This document shows positions 44,954 to 53,721 of a stretch of DNA of 64,000 bases, piece by piece. The notes beneath the pieces were generated by a model. It did no database searches, had not been told where the DNA came from, and saw nothing but the letters and a program-made list of their open reading frames with translations. This DNA is from Enterocloster bolteae (lineage in GTDB: Bacteria > Bacillota > Clostridia > Lachnospirales > Lachnospiraceae): positions 1 through 64,000 of the forward strand of contig JAETNT010000011.1 in NCBI GenBank assembly GCA_021772025.1. The letters run 5' to 3'. The translations under genes and the position numbers were made by a program. Numbering within the stretch: the stretch's first letter is position 1; each line of letters opens with the position of its first letter.

Positions 44954-47011
44954 ATGGGAACTACCATTAAAGATGTGGCAAAATCAGCCGATGTCTCCAT
45001 TGCAACCGTTTCTCATGTTATCAACGGAACCCGGTATGTAAAGCCGGAATTAATCGAAAAGGTCTGGCATGCTATCGAAATCACCGGCTACCAAGTAAAA
45101 TCCAGGAAGCAGGAATGTGTTATCAAAGTGGGAGCCGGTTCCGTTATTGCCATGGTAATTCCCACCATCGGCGGCTCTCTCTTTTCCAGAATTTTTACTG
45201 TTTTAGCTCAGTTAGGCGAAGCAAAGGGATACTCCATATCCCTTTATCTGACCTTTGACAATCTGGAAGCCGAAAAACGGATTTTAGAAAATCTGGTGAA
45301 TGACCGAAAAATTGCCGGTCTGATTATCGCGCCGGTAAGCAGCGACAGCAAATATTTAAAAAAGCTTCTGAAAAGGGGACTTCCCATGGTTTGTCTGGAG
45401 CGGATGGTAACGGATCACTCTGTTTCCTGTGTGGCAGCGGATAATAAAACCATCATTTATAAGGGAACTCAGACCCTTCTTAACAGCGGGCACAAGAAAA
45501 TCGGCCTGGTTATCAATGATCGGGAAATCTCTACCTCCAGCGAACAGCTTACCGGATTTTTAGATGCCATGTTTGACGCAGGCGTTCACTGTGATGATAC
45601 TAATATTGTAAAAATGAATTTATATGATAACAAGGACTGTGAGCGGGCGATTATCAGTCACTATGAATCCTTTCAACCCACGGCCTATATCGCCTGCGGA
45701 AACCGGATCACTCAGCTCCTTTTATCCATGCTTCAGCAGCTGGCTTTGGATATCCCTGGTCAGGTATCGGTAATCGGCTTCAGCGATGATACCTGGTGCC
45801 ACCTGATCCGCACTCCTCTTACCACCTTTTCCCATGACTGCCGGAAAATGGCGGAAACGGCCCTGGAGCTTTTGATCAAACAGATAGACGGGAATTTTCA
45901 GGTGGAAGAGGTACGGATTCCTTCTCTTTTGGAAGTCCGCCGCTCCGTCAAAACCATAGGGAAAGGCCCTTATGGGGAAACTACCGTGCTTCCGGACAAC
46001 CTGGATCTCACTCCGGCCGAAGTCAAGGAGCTCCAGGGAAAGGGCTGCAAAGTAGGCGTTTCTTTCCATTACGGAAATACTTTGTGGGCCGCTATGCATG
46101 AAAAGGGGCTGCGTTATATTTTATCCCGGTGCGGTGTTTCCATTGTGTCGGTAACAGATGCCAATTTTGATCCCAACCTTCAGGCTATCCAGCTAGAAAG
46201 CCTGCGGATGCAGGGGGTGGATGCCATTGTGGCAATCCCGGTAGATGATGCCGCCACTGCCGAAAAGTTCCGCCAGCTTTCTAAAGAAACCAAACTGGTT
46301 TTCATCAGCAATGTGCCTGACGGCATGCGTAGAGAAGACTATTATTCTCTGGTATCCACCAACGAAAAGGAAAACGGCCGCAACAGCGCGGTTCTTTTGG
46401 GAGAATATTTTAAGAAAGAAAATGACGTGGTAGTGGGCTTTATCATTCATGGAAGTAAATTCTTAGGAACCCACCTGCGGGATATGAATGCAGAGCAGAC
46501 CATTCGGGAAGAGTATCCCAATATTACGATTATAGAGTCTGAACCTTTTTATCAGATTTCCAATGCCTATGAGGTGGCCAGGCGGATGATTACCGCCCAC
46601 CCGGAAATCAGGGGACTTTACGTGTCCTGGGAAGGTCCGGCCATGGGAGTCATCCGGGCTATGAGGGAGCTGGGCCGGTGTGATATTAAAATCGTTACCT
46701 CTGACCTGGATTACGAAATCGCCCGAATCATAGCAGATGAGGATTTTGTCCTGGGGCTCAGCGCCCAAAAGGCCTACGATCAGGGAGTAGCCGCCGGGCA
46801 GGCGGTTGCCAAAGCCCTTTTAAATCAGCGTGGATACGAATATATCGGCATCTCTCCCTGTATCGTGGAACGCCACAACCTGCTGGCTGCCTGGAAAGAG
46901 GTTATGCATGAAAATGCTCCGGACAAACTGGCAAGCGCCCTGAAACTTGAATTTTCCAAAGAAGGAGCTGCAGCCGCTGCTACAGCTTCTTCACAAACAA
47001 TGCCCGAATAG
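44954..47011 (+). CDS. LacI-type regulator fused to a second periplasmic-binding-protein domain
   Basis: A 685-aa protein, about twice the usual LacI length. Residues 4-24 are a LacI helix-turn-helix (T-I-K-D-V-A-K-S-A-D-V-S-I-A-T-V-S-H-V); residues about 60-335 are a normal LacI effector domain ending in F-S-D-D...T-P-L-T-T-F and L-L-E-V-R-R-S. After a linker, residues about 370-650 form a second PBP-like domain with V-G-V-S-F-H-Y-G and V-A-I-P-V-D-D-A near its start, closest in form to RbsB-type sugar-binding proteins and without a signal peptide. The ATG at 44954 follows GAGGTG. Divergent from the Rbs-type operon with shared operators, so it probably responds to the imported sugar. Overlaps the convergent ATPase gene by 32 nt. 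Confidence 0.88.
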   Translation: MGTTIKDVAKSADVSIATVSHVINGTRYVKPELIEKVWHAIEITGYQVKSRKQECVIKVGAGSVIAMVIPTIGGSLFSRIFTVLAQLGEAKGYSISLYLTFDNLEAEKRILENLVNDRKIAGLIIAPVSSDSKYLKKLLKRGLPMVCLERMVTDHSVSCVAADNKTIIYKGTQTLLNSGHKKIGLVINDREISTSSEQLTGFLDAMFDAGVHCDDTNIVKMNLYDNKDCERAIISHYESFQPTAYIACGNRITQLLLSMLQQLALDIPGQVSVIGFSDDTWCHLIRTPLTTFSHDCRKMAETALELLIKQIDGNFQVEEVRIPSLLEVRRSVKTIGKGPYGETTVLPDNLDLTPAEVKELQGKGCKVGVSFHYGNTLWAAMHEKGLRYILSRCGVSIVSVTDANFDPNLQAIQLESLRMQGVDAIVAIPVDDAATAEKFRQLSKETKLVFISNVPDGMRREDYYSLVSTNEKENGRNSAVLLGEYFKKENDVVVGFIIHGSKFLGTHLRDMNAEQTIREEYPNITIIESEPFYQISNAYEVARRMITAHPEIRGLYVSWEGPAMGVIRAMRELGRCDIKIVTSDLDYEIARIIADEDFVLGLSAQKAYDQGVAAGQAVAKALLNQRGYEYIGISPCIVERHNLLAAWKEVMHENAPDKLASALKLEFSKEGAAAAATASSQTMPE

Positions 47012-48881
47012 CATTGAGCACTGCAATGATCATCACCCCTACATCGGCAAAAATAGCAAGCCACATATTGGCAATTCCCATGGCTCCCAGTATCAGACAG
47101 ACCGCTTTGATTCCTAATGCAAATATAATATTCTGATAAACAATTCCCAGGCATTTTTTGGAAATCTTAATGGCTTTTGCAATCTTCATAGGATCGTCAT
47201 CCATCAGTACGATATCGGCGGCCTCAATTGCCGCATCGGACCCCAGCGCCCCCATGGCAATGCCGATATCGGCTCTGGATAATACCGGAGCATCGTTGAT
47301 TCCATCTCCTACAAAAGCCAGCTTGGCTTTTCCTGACGCGCCGTTTCTTCTGTCTTTTTCTTCCAGAAGCTCTTCTACCTTGGAGACCTTATCAGCGGGA
47401 AGCAGCTCACTGTAGACCTGATCAATGTTCAGATCCGCCGCCACCTGATCCGCCACTTTCGCGGCATCTCCTGTAAGCATAACCGTTTTCTGGATTCCTA
47501 TTTCCTTCAGAGCCTGAACCGCGCCTTTTGAGCTTTCCTTTACCACATCAGAAATGACAATATGCCCGGCATATTTTCCTCCGATTGCCATGTGGACGAT
47601 GGTTCCGGTGCAGTGACAATTGATATAGGAAACGCCAAGCTGTCTCATCAGCTTATCATTTCCCGCCGCTACAGGAATTTTGTCTACTATAGCGGTGACG
47701 CCGTTTCCGCTGATTTCCTCAATATTTTCTACTCTGGAGCAATCCAGCTCTTTACCGTAGGCCCTCTGAATACTTTTACTGATAGGATGGAGCGATGCGC
47801 TTTCCGCCAGGGCTGCATACTCTAAAATTTTCTGATTTTCCAATTCGTTATGATGAATTCCGTTTACCTGAAAGACTCCCTGAGTCAAGGTTCCGGTCTT
47901 ATCAAATACTACATATTTCGTCTGGGACAGGCTCTCCAAATAATTGGAGCCTTTTATTAAAATTCCCTCCCTGCTGGCTCCGCCGATACCCGCAAAAAAG
48001 CTTAGAGGAATACTGATAACCAAAGCGCAGGGGCAGCTGATAACCAGGAAGGTCAGAGCCCGGTAGATCCATATGCTCCACTGGGGATCTACCCTGGAAA
48101 TTCCCATTTGCACCAGAGGCGGAAGAACAGCTAAAGCCAAAGCGCCGTAACACACTGCCGGGGTATAGTACCGGGCAAATTTGGTGATAAAGTCTTCGGA
48201 TTTGGACTTTCTGGTGCTGGAATTTTCCACCAGCTCCAGGATTTTGGACGCTGTGGATTCTTCGAATTCTTTCGTGGTGCGGATCCGCAAAACCCTAGTC
48301 ATATTGATGCATCCGCTGATGATTTCATCTCCTTCCTTTACCTCTCTCGGAAGGCTTTCCCCGGTTAGCGCACTGGTATTTAAGCTGGAACTTCCCTCTA
48401 TTACAACACCGTCAATCGGGACTTTTTCTCCGGGCCGAACTACAATAACGGATCCGGTTTCCACATCGTCAGGATCCGCCTTTTTCAGCTCTCCATCCTC
48501 TTCAATATTGGCGTAGTCCGGACGAATATCCATAAGGGCACTGATGTTTTTCCTGCTTTTTCCCACGGCATAGCTCTGAAATAATTCTCCAATCTGGTAA
48601 AAAAGCATAACGGCAATGGCTTCTACATAGTCGCCGCTCTCCAACAGGCCAATGGCCATGGCTCCTATGGTAGCAACCGCCATCAGGAAATTTTCATCAA
48701 ATACCTGGCGGTTCCGAATGCCATGAAATGCTTTCTTTAAGATATCATAGCCAATAATCAGATAGGGAATCAGATATAAGGCAAACCGGGTGTAGCCATC
48801 CACCGGCGCAAAAGCCAGTCCTATCATTAAAATCGCCGCTGTAATAATGCGGAACAGCATTTTTTTCTGCTTTTTGTTCAT
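46980..48881 (-). CDS. Zn/Cd/Pb-type P1B ATPase
   Basis: A 633-aa heavy-metal efflux pump. C283-P-C285 in the transport helix, phospho-acceptor D327-K-T-G-T, H365-P and the hinge G-D-G-I-N-D-A-P are complete. Lys in A-L-G-I-K and Asp in F-A-D-V-G of the last helices match the P1B-2 (Zn/Cd/Pb) group. There is no N-terminal HMA domain or CxxC; the N-terminus is Lys-rich. The ATG at 48881 follows GGAGG; longer starts run into the operator. The controlling regulator is not in the window. Confidence 0.92.
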   Translation of the reverse strand: MNKKQKKMLFRIITAAILMIGLAFAPVDGYTRFALYLIPYLIIGYDILKKAFHGIRNRQVFDENFLMAVATIGAMAIGLLESGDYVEAIAVMLFYQIGELFQSYAVGKSRKNISALMDIRPDYANIEEDGELKKADPDDVETGSVIVVRPGEKVPIDGVVIEGSSSLNTSALTGESLPREVKEGDEIISGCINMTRVLRIRTTKEFEESTASKILELVENSSTRKSKSEDFITKFARYYTPAVCYGALALAVLPPLVQMGISRVDPQWSIWIYRALTFLVISCPCALVISIPLSFFAGIGGASREGILIKGSNYLESLSQTKYVVFDKTGTLTQGVFQVNGIHHNELENQKILEYAALAESASLHPISKSIQRAYGKELDCSRVENIEEISGNGVTAIVDKIPVAAGNDKLMRQLGVSYINCHCTGTIVHMAIGGKYAGHIVISDVVKESSKGAVQALKEIGIQKTVMLTGDAAKVADQVAADLNIDQVYSELLPADKVSKVEELLEEKDRRNGASGKAKLAFVGDGINDAPVLSRADIGIAMGALGSDAAIEAADIVLMDDDPMKIAKAIKISKKCLGIVYQNIIFALGIKAVCLILGAMGIANMWLAIFADVGVMIIAVLNAIRALFVKKL

Positions 48882-48962
48882 TTTCCGCAGACCTCCTTCA
48901 CTTTTATTTTTCCACTGAGGGTATATTTCAGACAAAAGCACCTGGTATTTCATTCGTGTTAT

Positions 48963-49028
48963 CATATGAGCAACTATTCATATGTACGAATATATTACAT
49001 AATATACTCTCTTTTTAAAAAAAGTCAA
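48963..49028 (-). promoter_or_regulatory. Promoter and ArsR/SmtB-type operator of the P-type ATPase gene
   Basis: Minus strand TTGACT (49023-49028), 16-nt spacer, TATATT (49001-49006). Downstream lies the inverted repeat CATATGAGCA (48963-48972)/TATTCATATG (48975-48984), the ATATGA...TCATAT pattern of ArsR/SmtB metal sensors. Confidence 0.7.
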
Positions 49029-49099
49029 GGGAAAAATTGTGACACAGCAACAGCCGGACAGAACCCGCAGGCCGCGGATCGTTCCGGCTGTTGTCTTTG

Positions 49100-49948
49100 T
49101 TATTTCATAATCTCCTTTGCCATTTCTATCATCTCGTTTTGAGTCAGCGTAGTATCAAAGGACATTAAATTGTATCTCACTCCCGCTGCGTTCCATGTTA
49201 CCGAGGAAACAATCTTTTCCTCTACCTGATCGGTTCCATAACTGATATACAGTTCTCCGGCTGCCTCGGCTGCTTTGTCAGCCTCTGTCAGCTCATAGGA
49301 CACCGGCACAAATTTATAATGATCCTGATTGTAACGGTAGCCAATACCTTCGTTTTCATTAGCGGAAACCTCATCGCCCGGTCTGGCCTTTCCCTGATTT
49401 AAATTTACATCCGCCATACCTGCCTTTCCATATACCAGATGCATCTCCACAGGAAGCGGTGTCTCATTGCCTTGTTCATCAACTCCGGATACATAAACCG
49501 GTCTGCCGCTCTTAAAAGTAAATCCGTTCTCAAATGTCTCCGGCCCTTTTATCTCAAAGGGGATCCCACATTCCTTCTTCACTCTGGCAATTTCCCCGTA
49601 GGAAGTAAATTCCTCCACTGTACTGCTGTGGCTGGTAATTGCAGAAAATTTTCCGGCCGCCATTACCGCCGCGCTTCCTAAAATGCACATTGCCGCTGCA
49701 ATAACCGCGATTTTTTTTACGTTCCATTTTGAATATCTCATAAGTCCTTCCTCCTTCTCGCCTTGTTTTATTCTCTCTATCACCTGTTGTCTCAAAGCCT
49801 TTTCTCTGGCCTCTGTCCAGACGGATTCCTCCCTGCTTCCAGCTAGGCTGAAGGTATCCGCCTCATTATACAGAGCTTCCCGGATCTGGTTGTCCAACTC
49901 CTCCTGCCAAAGGCTTTTCTGCATCTTCTCCTCGCGTGTTCCTCTCAC
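49100..49948 (-). CDS. Membrane anti-sigma-like protein paired with ECF sigma
   Basis: A 282-aa protein with a 75-residue cytoplasmic N-terminus rich in charged helices, one membrane segment (about 78-98: K-K-I-A-V-I-A-A-A-M-C-I-L-G-S), and an extracytoplasmic domain of about 180 residues of DUF4179-like appearance. The start is GTG at 49948, whose GTGA overlaps the sigma stop, with GGGAGGG upstream; an ATG eight codons later is an alternative. Gene order sigma then membrane protein is typical of sigma/anti-sigma pairs. The signal is unknown. Confidence 0.7.
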   Translation of the reverse strand: MRGTREEKMQKSLWQEELDNQIREALYNEADTFSLAGSREESVWTEAREKALRQQVIERIKQGEKEEGLMRYSKWNVKKIAVIAAAMCILGSAAVMAAGKFSAITSHSSTVEEFTSYGEIARVKKECGIPFEIKGPETFENGFTFKSGRPVYVSGVDEQGNETPLPVEMHLVYGKAGMADVNLNQGKARPGDEVSANENEGIGYRYNQDHYKFVPVSYELTEADKAAEAAGELYISYGTDQVEEKIVSSVTWNAAGVRYNLMSFDTTLTQNEMIEMAKEIMK

Positions 49949-50514
49949 AGCGATACCCTCCCTTCTGTAAGGCAAGCGCCCGAAAGCTCCTGACGCAGCC
50001 GTTTTCTCGCGCCGTAAAGCCGGGATTTTACAGTTCCTTCCAAACAGCCGGATACGGCTGCGATCTCCTTTGTACCCATTTCCTCAAAATAATAGAGAAT
50101 CACCGCTGTCCGCTGCTTCACCGGCAGCTTTTTGATTGCCTGATAAAGCTCCAGAGATTCTTCCCGGCGCTCTACGCCTTTTAAAACAGGATCCATAGAT
50201 TCCGCCCCGGCGGCATTACATGCCTCCATGGTATCTCCTGCCGGATGTTCTCTGCCCTTTTTCTTTAAATAGCGCCAAGCAATCCGGGTCATCATCCGGA
50301 TAAGCCAGGTCTTAAAATGCTCCGGCTCCCGGATGGTCTTTCTCTTTAAATAGACCTGTACAAAGGTTTCCTGTACAATATCCTCGCTGTCTGCATAATT
50401 TCCGGAAATCAGGTAGGCCAGACGCAAAAGATCTCTCTGGTTCTTTTCCATGATAGTTTCCAGAGCGTTGATGTCGTCTGCAATCATGCGCTGAACCAGC
50501 ATTTTATCTTCCAT
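49945..50514 (-). CDS. ECF-type RNA polymerase sigma factor
   Basis: A 189-aa sigma factor. Region 2 shows G-N-Y-A-D-S-E-D-I-V-Q-E-T-F-V-Q-V-Y and W-L-I-R-M-M-T-R; region 4 shows L-P-V-K-Q-R-T-A-V-I-L-Y-Y-F-E followed by the helix-turn-helix T-K-E-I-A-A-V-S-G-C-L-E-G-T-V-K-S-R-L. SigV/SigW-like in form. The ATG at 50514 follows GGAAGGAGG; the 22-codon upstream extension lacks an RBS. Confidence 0.93.
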   Translation of the reverse strand: MEDKMLVQRMIADDINALETIMEKNQRDLLRLAYLISGNYADSEDIVQETFVQVYLKRKTIREPEHFKTWLIRMMTRIAWRYLKKKGREHPAGDTMEACNAAGAESMDPVLKGVERREESLELYQAIKKLPVKQRTAVILYYFEEMGTKEIAAVSGCLEGTVKSRLYGARKRLRQELSGACLTEGRVSL

Positions 50515-50599
50515 CCATATATCCTCCTTCCTGTTTGGTGCACCTGTCATATAGAGACAGCAGCTAAGGAAACGGTTCATTTTATTTTAAAAACTTTTT

Positions 50600-51478
50600 T
50601 CAATTCAATCTCCGGAGGATGGCCGGCATTTTCCTTACAGTGTAGTCATATCCGGCTTCCATAAAAGCTGTCATAGAAGAAAAATCCAAAAGGCCTGCTG
50701 TTTCCGGAACCTCCGGCCGTAAAATAAGTACATCTTCCTGAGAATGGCACTGTTCCAGACTCTCGCTCCGGATAGAGAAAGATCGGGTCACCACATCCAA
50801 AATAGAGCTTTTTTTGCTGATTCCAAGATTTTTTCCCACATCTACTCCTATCATCCTTTTTACTCCTACTGCTGCCAGAAGGCTGGTGGGCAGATTGTAG
50901 GTGACTCCGCCGTCCACCAGCATCCTGCCGTCCAAGCTTCTGGGACAAAAAATCCCCGGAAAACTGCTGCTGGCCATCATGATCTGGCAGAGCATCCCTC
51001 TGTTCTCCCAGTATACCGGCTCCCCGGACACCTGCTTTTCTTTTCTTCCTACCGGATCCTGATTGGTATAAATCACGGTCCGGCCGGAATATAAATCCAC
51101 CGCCGGGATTAAGATTCCCAGGGTCGAATCTTCTATTCCTTTTCCGTCTGTAATATGGCAGAGATATTGAAGAAGACGGTTTCCTTTTAAAAACCCCTTT
51201 AAACAAGTGGGTTTTCGGCGCAAAAGCTGAGGGATAAAACGAAGCATCCCCAGATAGTCCGGATCTAAATAGCGGGGGCCGAACCGAGCCAAATAGGTTA
51301 CCTCTTCCTTAATCTCTCCCGGAGTCATTCCTGCCGCCAGGCATCCGGCCACAATGCTTCCCGCGCTGGTTCCTGCCACCACATCCGGCACAAGCCCTTG
51401 TTCATATAGTGCCATTAAAACACCTGCATGGGCCGCTCCCTTTGCTCCGCCTCCTGACAAAGCCAAACCAAACTTCAT
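50600..51478 (-). CDS. Patatin-like phospholipase family protein
   Basis: A 292-aa protein with the patatin Ser-Asp dyad: oxyanion loop G-G-G-A-K-G (9-14), nucleophile G-T-S40-A-G-S and D-G-G (V-D-G-G-V-T-Y) about residue 182. It belongs with RssA/YchK-type bacterial patatins, which likely hydrolyse lipid esters; the natural substrate is unknown. Stand-alone gene 85 nt upstream of the ECF sigma start. Confidence 0.9.
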   Translation of the reverse strand: MKFGLALSGGGAKGAAHAGVLMALYEQGLVPDVVAGTSAGSIVAGCLAAGMTPGEIKEEVTYLARFGPRYLDPDYLGMLRFIPQLLRRKPTCLKGFLKGNRLLQYLCHITDGKGIEDSTLGILIPAVDLYSGRTVIYTNQDPVGRKEKQVSGEPVYWENRGMLCQIMMASSSFPGIFCPRSLDGRMLVDGGVTYNLPTSLLAAVGVKRMIGVDVGKNLGISKKSSILDVVTRSFSIRSESLEQCHSQEDVLILRPEVPETAGLLDFSSMTAFMEAGYDYTVRKMPAILRRLN

Positions 51479-51567
51479 ACCCTTCTCCTGAAATTTATAT
51501 TTCTTTCCATCAGTCTATTCTCAGGCAGTCCGATAAATTCAGTTTCCCGGGATGTCATTTCCCTAAA

Positions 51568-51630
51568 AACAGGATATTGCGCTGACAGGCAAGGTCTCAT
51601 ACCTTTTGTCTGTCAGCGCAATATCCTGTT
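51568..51630 (-). terminator. Perfect 21-bp hairpin terminator of the crp-like gene
   Basis: Arms 51568-51588 and 51610-51630 are perfect complements around a 21-nt loop. On the minus strand the stem starts within the stop codon of the crp-like gene and is followed by TTTTAGGG. Confidence 0.8.
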
Positions 51631-52294
51631 ACACAATCTTTAGTATAAACCAATTTCGCTTTGCTTCCAGATATCCTTCCTTTTGAAGCTTTCCCAATTC
51701 GCTGGACATGGCGCTTCTATCCACCGCCAGATAATCCGCCAATTCCTGCCTGCTAAAAGGCACCTCAAAGGAAGGGCTTCCGTTTTTCACTGCTTCCTCA
51801 GAAAGGTAAGACAGCAGCTTTTCCCTGGTGGTCTTTCTGGCCATGTGACGGATATTCCGATCCATCCGCACATTCTGCTCCGCCAGGATCCGAAGCATAT
51901 TCTGAAGCAGCCGGTTATGGAAACCGCAGGCCAGGTTGCATACATTAATCATCCGCTTATACTCCATAAAAACAACCTCACACTTTTCTACCGCAATGAG
52001 TCCCACCGGAAGGATGGTGGCCTGGGCGCAGGCAAACTCAGGGCCGAACAGGCCCCCCGCTCCCAGAACCTCAAACCGCTCCTCTCCGCCCCAGAAGTCT
52101 TCCCGTACTACTTGGCCGCTCCCGTCCAAAATCATGGCAAAATCTGTAGCAGCCATTCCCATACGGCAGATGTATTCCCCGCTTTCAAACTGTCTCTGAT
52201 CCGCTGCCAGACACTGGAGCATAGGAGGAATCTCCTCATCCCGAAGTCCGTAAAACAGCGGCGACCTCTTAATCACATGCAAAAAATCATCCAT
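51629..52294 (-). CDS. Crp/Fnr-family regulator coupled to argH
   Basis: A 221-aa regulator: an N-terminal cyclic-nucleotide-binding fold (residues 10-125, with F-E-S-G-E-Y-I-C-R-M-G and G-G-L-F-G-P-E-F) and a C-terminal helix-turn-helix (F-S-R-Q-E-L-A-D-Y-L-A-V-D-R-S-A-M-S-S-E). No FNR-type cysteine cluster is seen. Its ATG is one nucleotide after the argH stop. Similar clostridial proteins occur beside metal or nitrosative-stress genes, but the target here is unknown. Confidence 0.88.
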   Translation of the reverse strand: MDDFLHVIKRSPLFYGLRDEEIPPMLQCLAADQRQFESGEYICRMGMAATDFAMILDGSGQVVREDFWGGEERFEVLGAGGLFGPEFACAQATILPVGLIAVEKCEVVFMEYKRMINVCNLACGFHNRLLQNMLRILAEQNVRMDRNIRHMARKTTREKLLSYLSEEAVKNGSPSFEVPFSRQELADYLAVDRSAMSSELGKLQKEGYLEAKRNWFILKIV

Positions 52295-52295
52295 T

Positions 52296-53696
52296 TTAGT
52301 TATTTTTCCACCCTTTTCGTTGTATATCCAACAACTCATCCCGGTAAACTGCAATTACCTTCTCCATAGCTTTCCGCCCCGGAGCGCCAACAGTTGTCCT
52401 CCGCTCAACACAGGCGGTCATGCTGATAGCCTCATAAATATCTTCCTCAAATACCGGGCTGATGGTCTTGTATTCCTCCAAGGTCATATTATCCAGTGCA
52501 ATCCCTTTTTCAATGCAAAACAGCACCAGCCGGCCCACAATGCCATGAGCGTCCCGAAACGCCACTCCCTTTCCCACCAGATAATCTGCCGCATCCGTGG
52601 CGTTGGTAAATCCGTTTCTGGCGCTGGCCTCCATAACACTCTTATTAAAGGTCATAGTGGAAATCATCCCTGTAAACAGGACCAGACAGCCTTTTACTGT
52701 ATCAATGGCGTCAAAAGTCAGCTCTTTATCCTCCTGCATGTCCTTATTATAAGCCAGGGGAAGCCCCTTCATAGTGGTGAGAAGGGATACCAGAGCACCG
52801 TAGACCCGCCCGGTCTTCCCCCGGATCAGCTCTGCAATATCCGGATTCTTTTTCTGAGGCATAATGCTGCTTCCGGTACTGTAAGAATCATCAATCTCCA
52901 CAAACCGGTATTCATTAGTATTCCATATAATAATCTCCTCGCAGAACCGACTTAAATGCATGGAAATAATGGACAATGCAGATAAAAATTCAATCAGATA
53001 ATCCCTGTCTGCCACAGAGTCCATAGAATTTAAAGTAGGCCCGTAAAATCCCAAAAGTTCTGCTGTATAGTCCCTGTCCAGAGGATAAGTGGTCCCCGCC
53101 AGAGCCCCAGAGCCTAATGGACAGTAATTCATCCTCTGGTAAATGTCAAAAAGGCGCAGGCGATCCCTATGAAACATCTCAAAATAAGCGCCTATATGGT
53201 GAGCCAGGGTAATAGGCTGGGCTTTTTGAAGATGGGTAAACCCCGGCATAAAGGTATCCAGATTTTCTTCCATAATCTTAAGAAGTTCCTTTAAAAGTTC
53301 CTCTAACAGCCCGTCAATCTCTTTTATCTCATCCCTGGTGTATAATTTCATGTCCAGAGCTACCTGATCATTGCGGCTTCTCCCCGTATGGAGCCGTTTT
53401 CCCGCCTCTCCGATTCTTTCTGTCAGAGTTTCCTCCACAAAAGAGTGAATGTCCTCCGCTCCGGTGTCAATGGCAAGACTCCCACTTTCAATATCCTCTA
53501 AAATTCCCAAAAGCCCTGTGGTAATCTTATCCTTATCTTCTTCGGAAATAATCCCTTGTCTGGCAAGCATTGCCACATGGGCCACACTGCCCCGGATGTC
53601 CTGACGGTAAAGCTTCTGGTCAAAAGACAGAGATTCGTTAAAATTGTGTACCAGCTGATTGGTTTCTTTGGTAAAGCGTCCGCCCCATAGTTTCAT
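52296..53696 (-). CDS. argH: Argininosuccinate lyase
   Basis: A 466-aa enzyme giving arginine and fumarate. The family signature [12 protein letters not shown] (about 280-291) with the catalytic Ser is complete, as are T-G-R-S-R-N-D-Q (about 110) and T-H-L-Q-K-A-Q-P. It is separated from the other arginine genes and lies between yfhO (25 nt) and the crp-like gene (1 nt), so it may be expressed with cell-surface genes rather than by ArgR alone. Confidence 0.96.
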   Translation of the reverse strand: MKLWGGRFTKETNQLVHNFNESLSFDQKLYRQDIRGSVAHVAMLARQGIISEEDKDKITTGLLGILEDIESGSLAIDTGAEDIHSFVEETLTERIGEAGKRLHTGRSRNDQVALDMKLYTRDEIKEIDGLLEELLKELLKIMEENLDTFMPGFTHLQKAQPITLAHHIGAYFEMFHRDRLRLFDIYQRMNYCPLGSGALAGTTYPLDRDYTAELLGFYGPTLNSMDSVADRDYLIEFLSALSIISMHLSRFCEEIIIWNTNEYRFVEIDDSYSTGSSIMPQKKNPDIAELIRGKTGRVYGALVSLLTTMKGLPLAYNKDMQEDKELTFDAIDTVKGCLVLFTGMISTMTFNKSVMEASARNGFTNATDAADYLVGKGVAFRDAHGIVGRLVLFCIEKGIALDNMTLEEYKTISPVFEEDIYEAISMTACVERRTTVGAPGRKAMEKVIAVYRDELLDIQRKGWKNN

Positions 53697-53721
53697 AATG
53701 GCTGTCTCTCCTTTGTTCCTG

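Noticed and set aside
51683..52369. 228-codon plus-strand frame opposite the Crp-like gene
   Set aside because: No RBS, no domain, and the opposite strand encodes a clear regulator.
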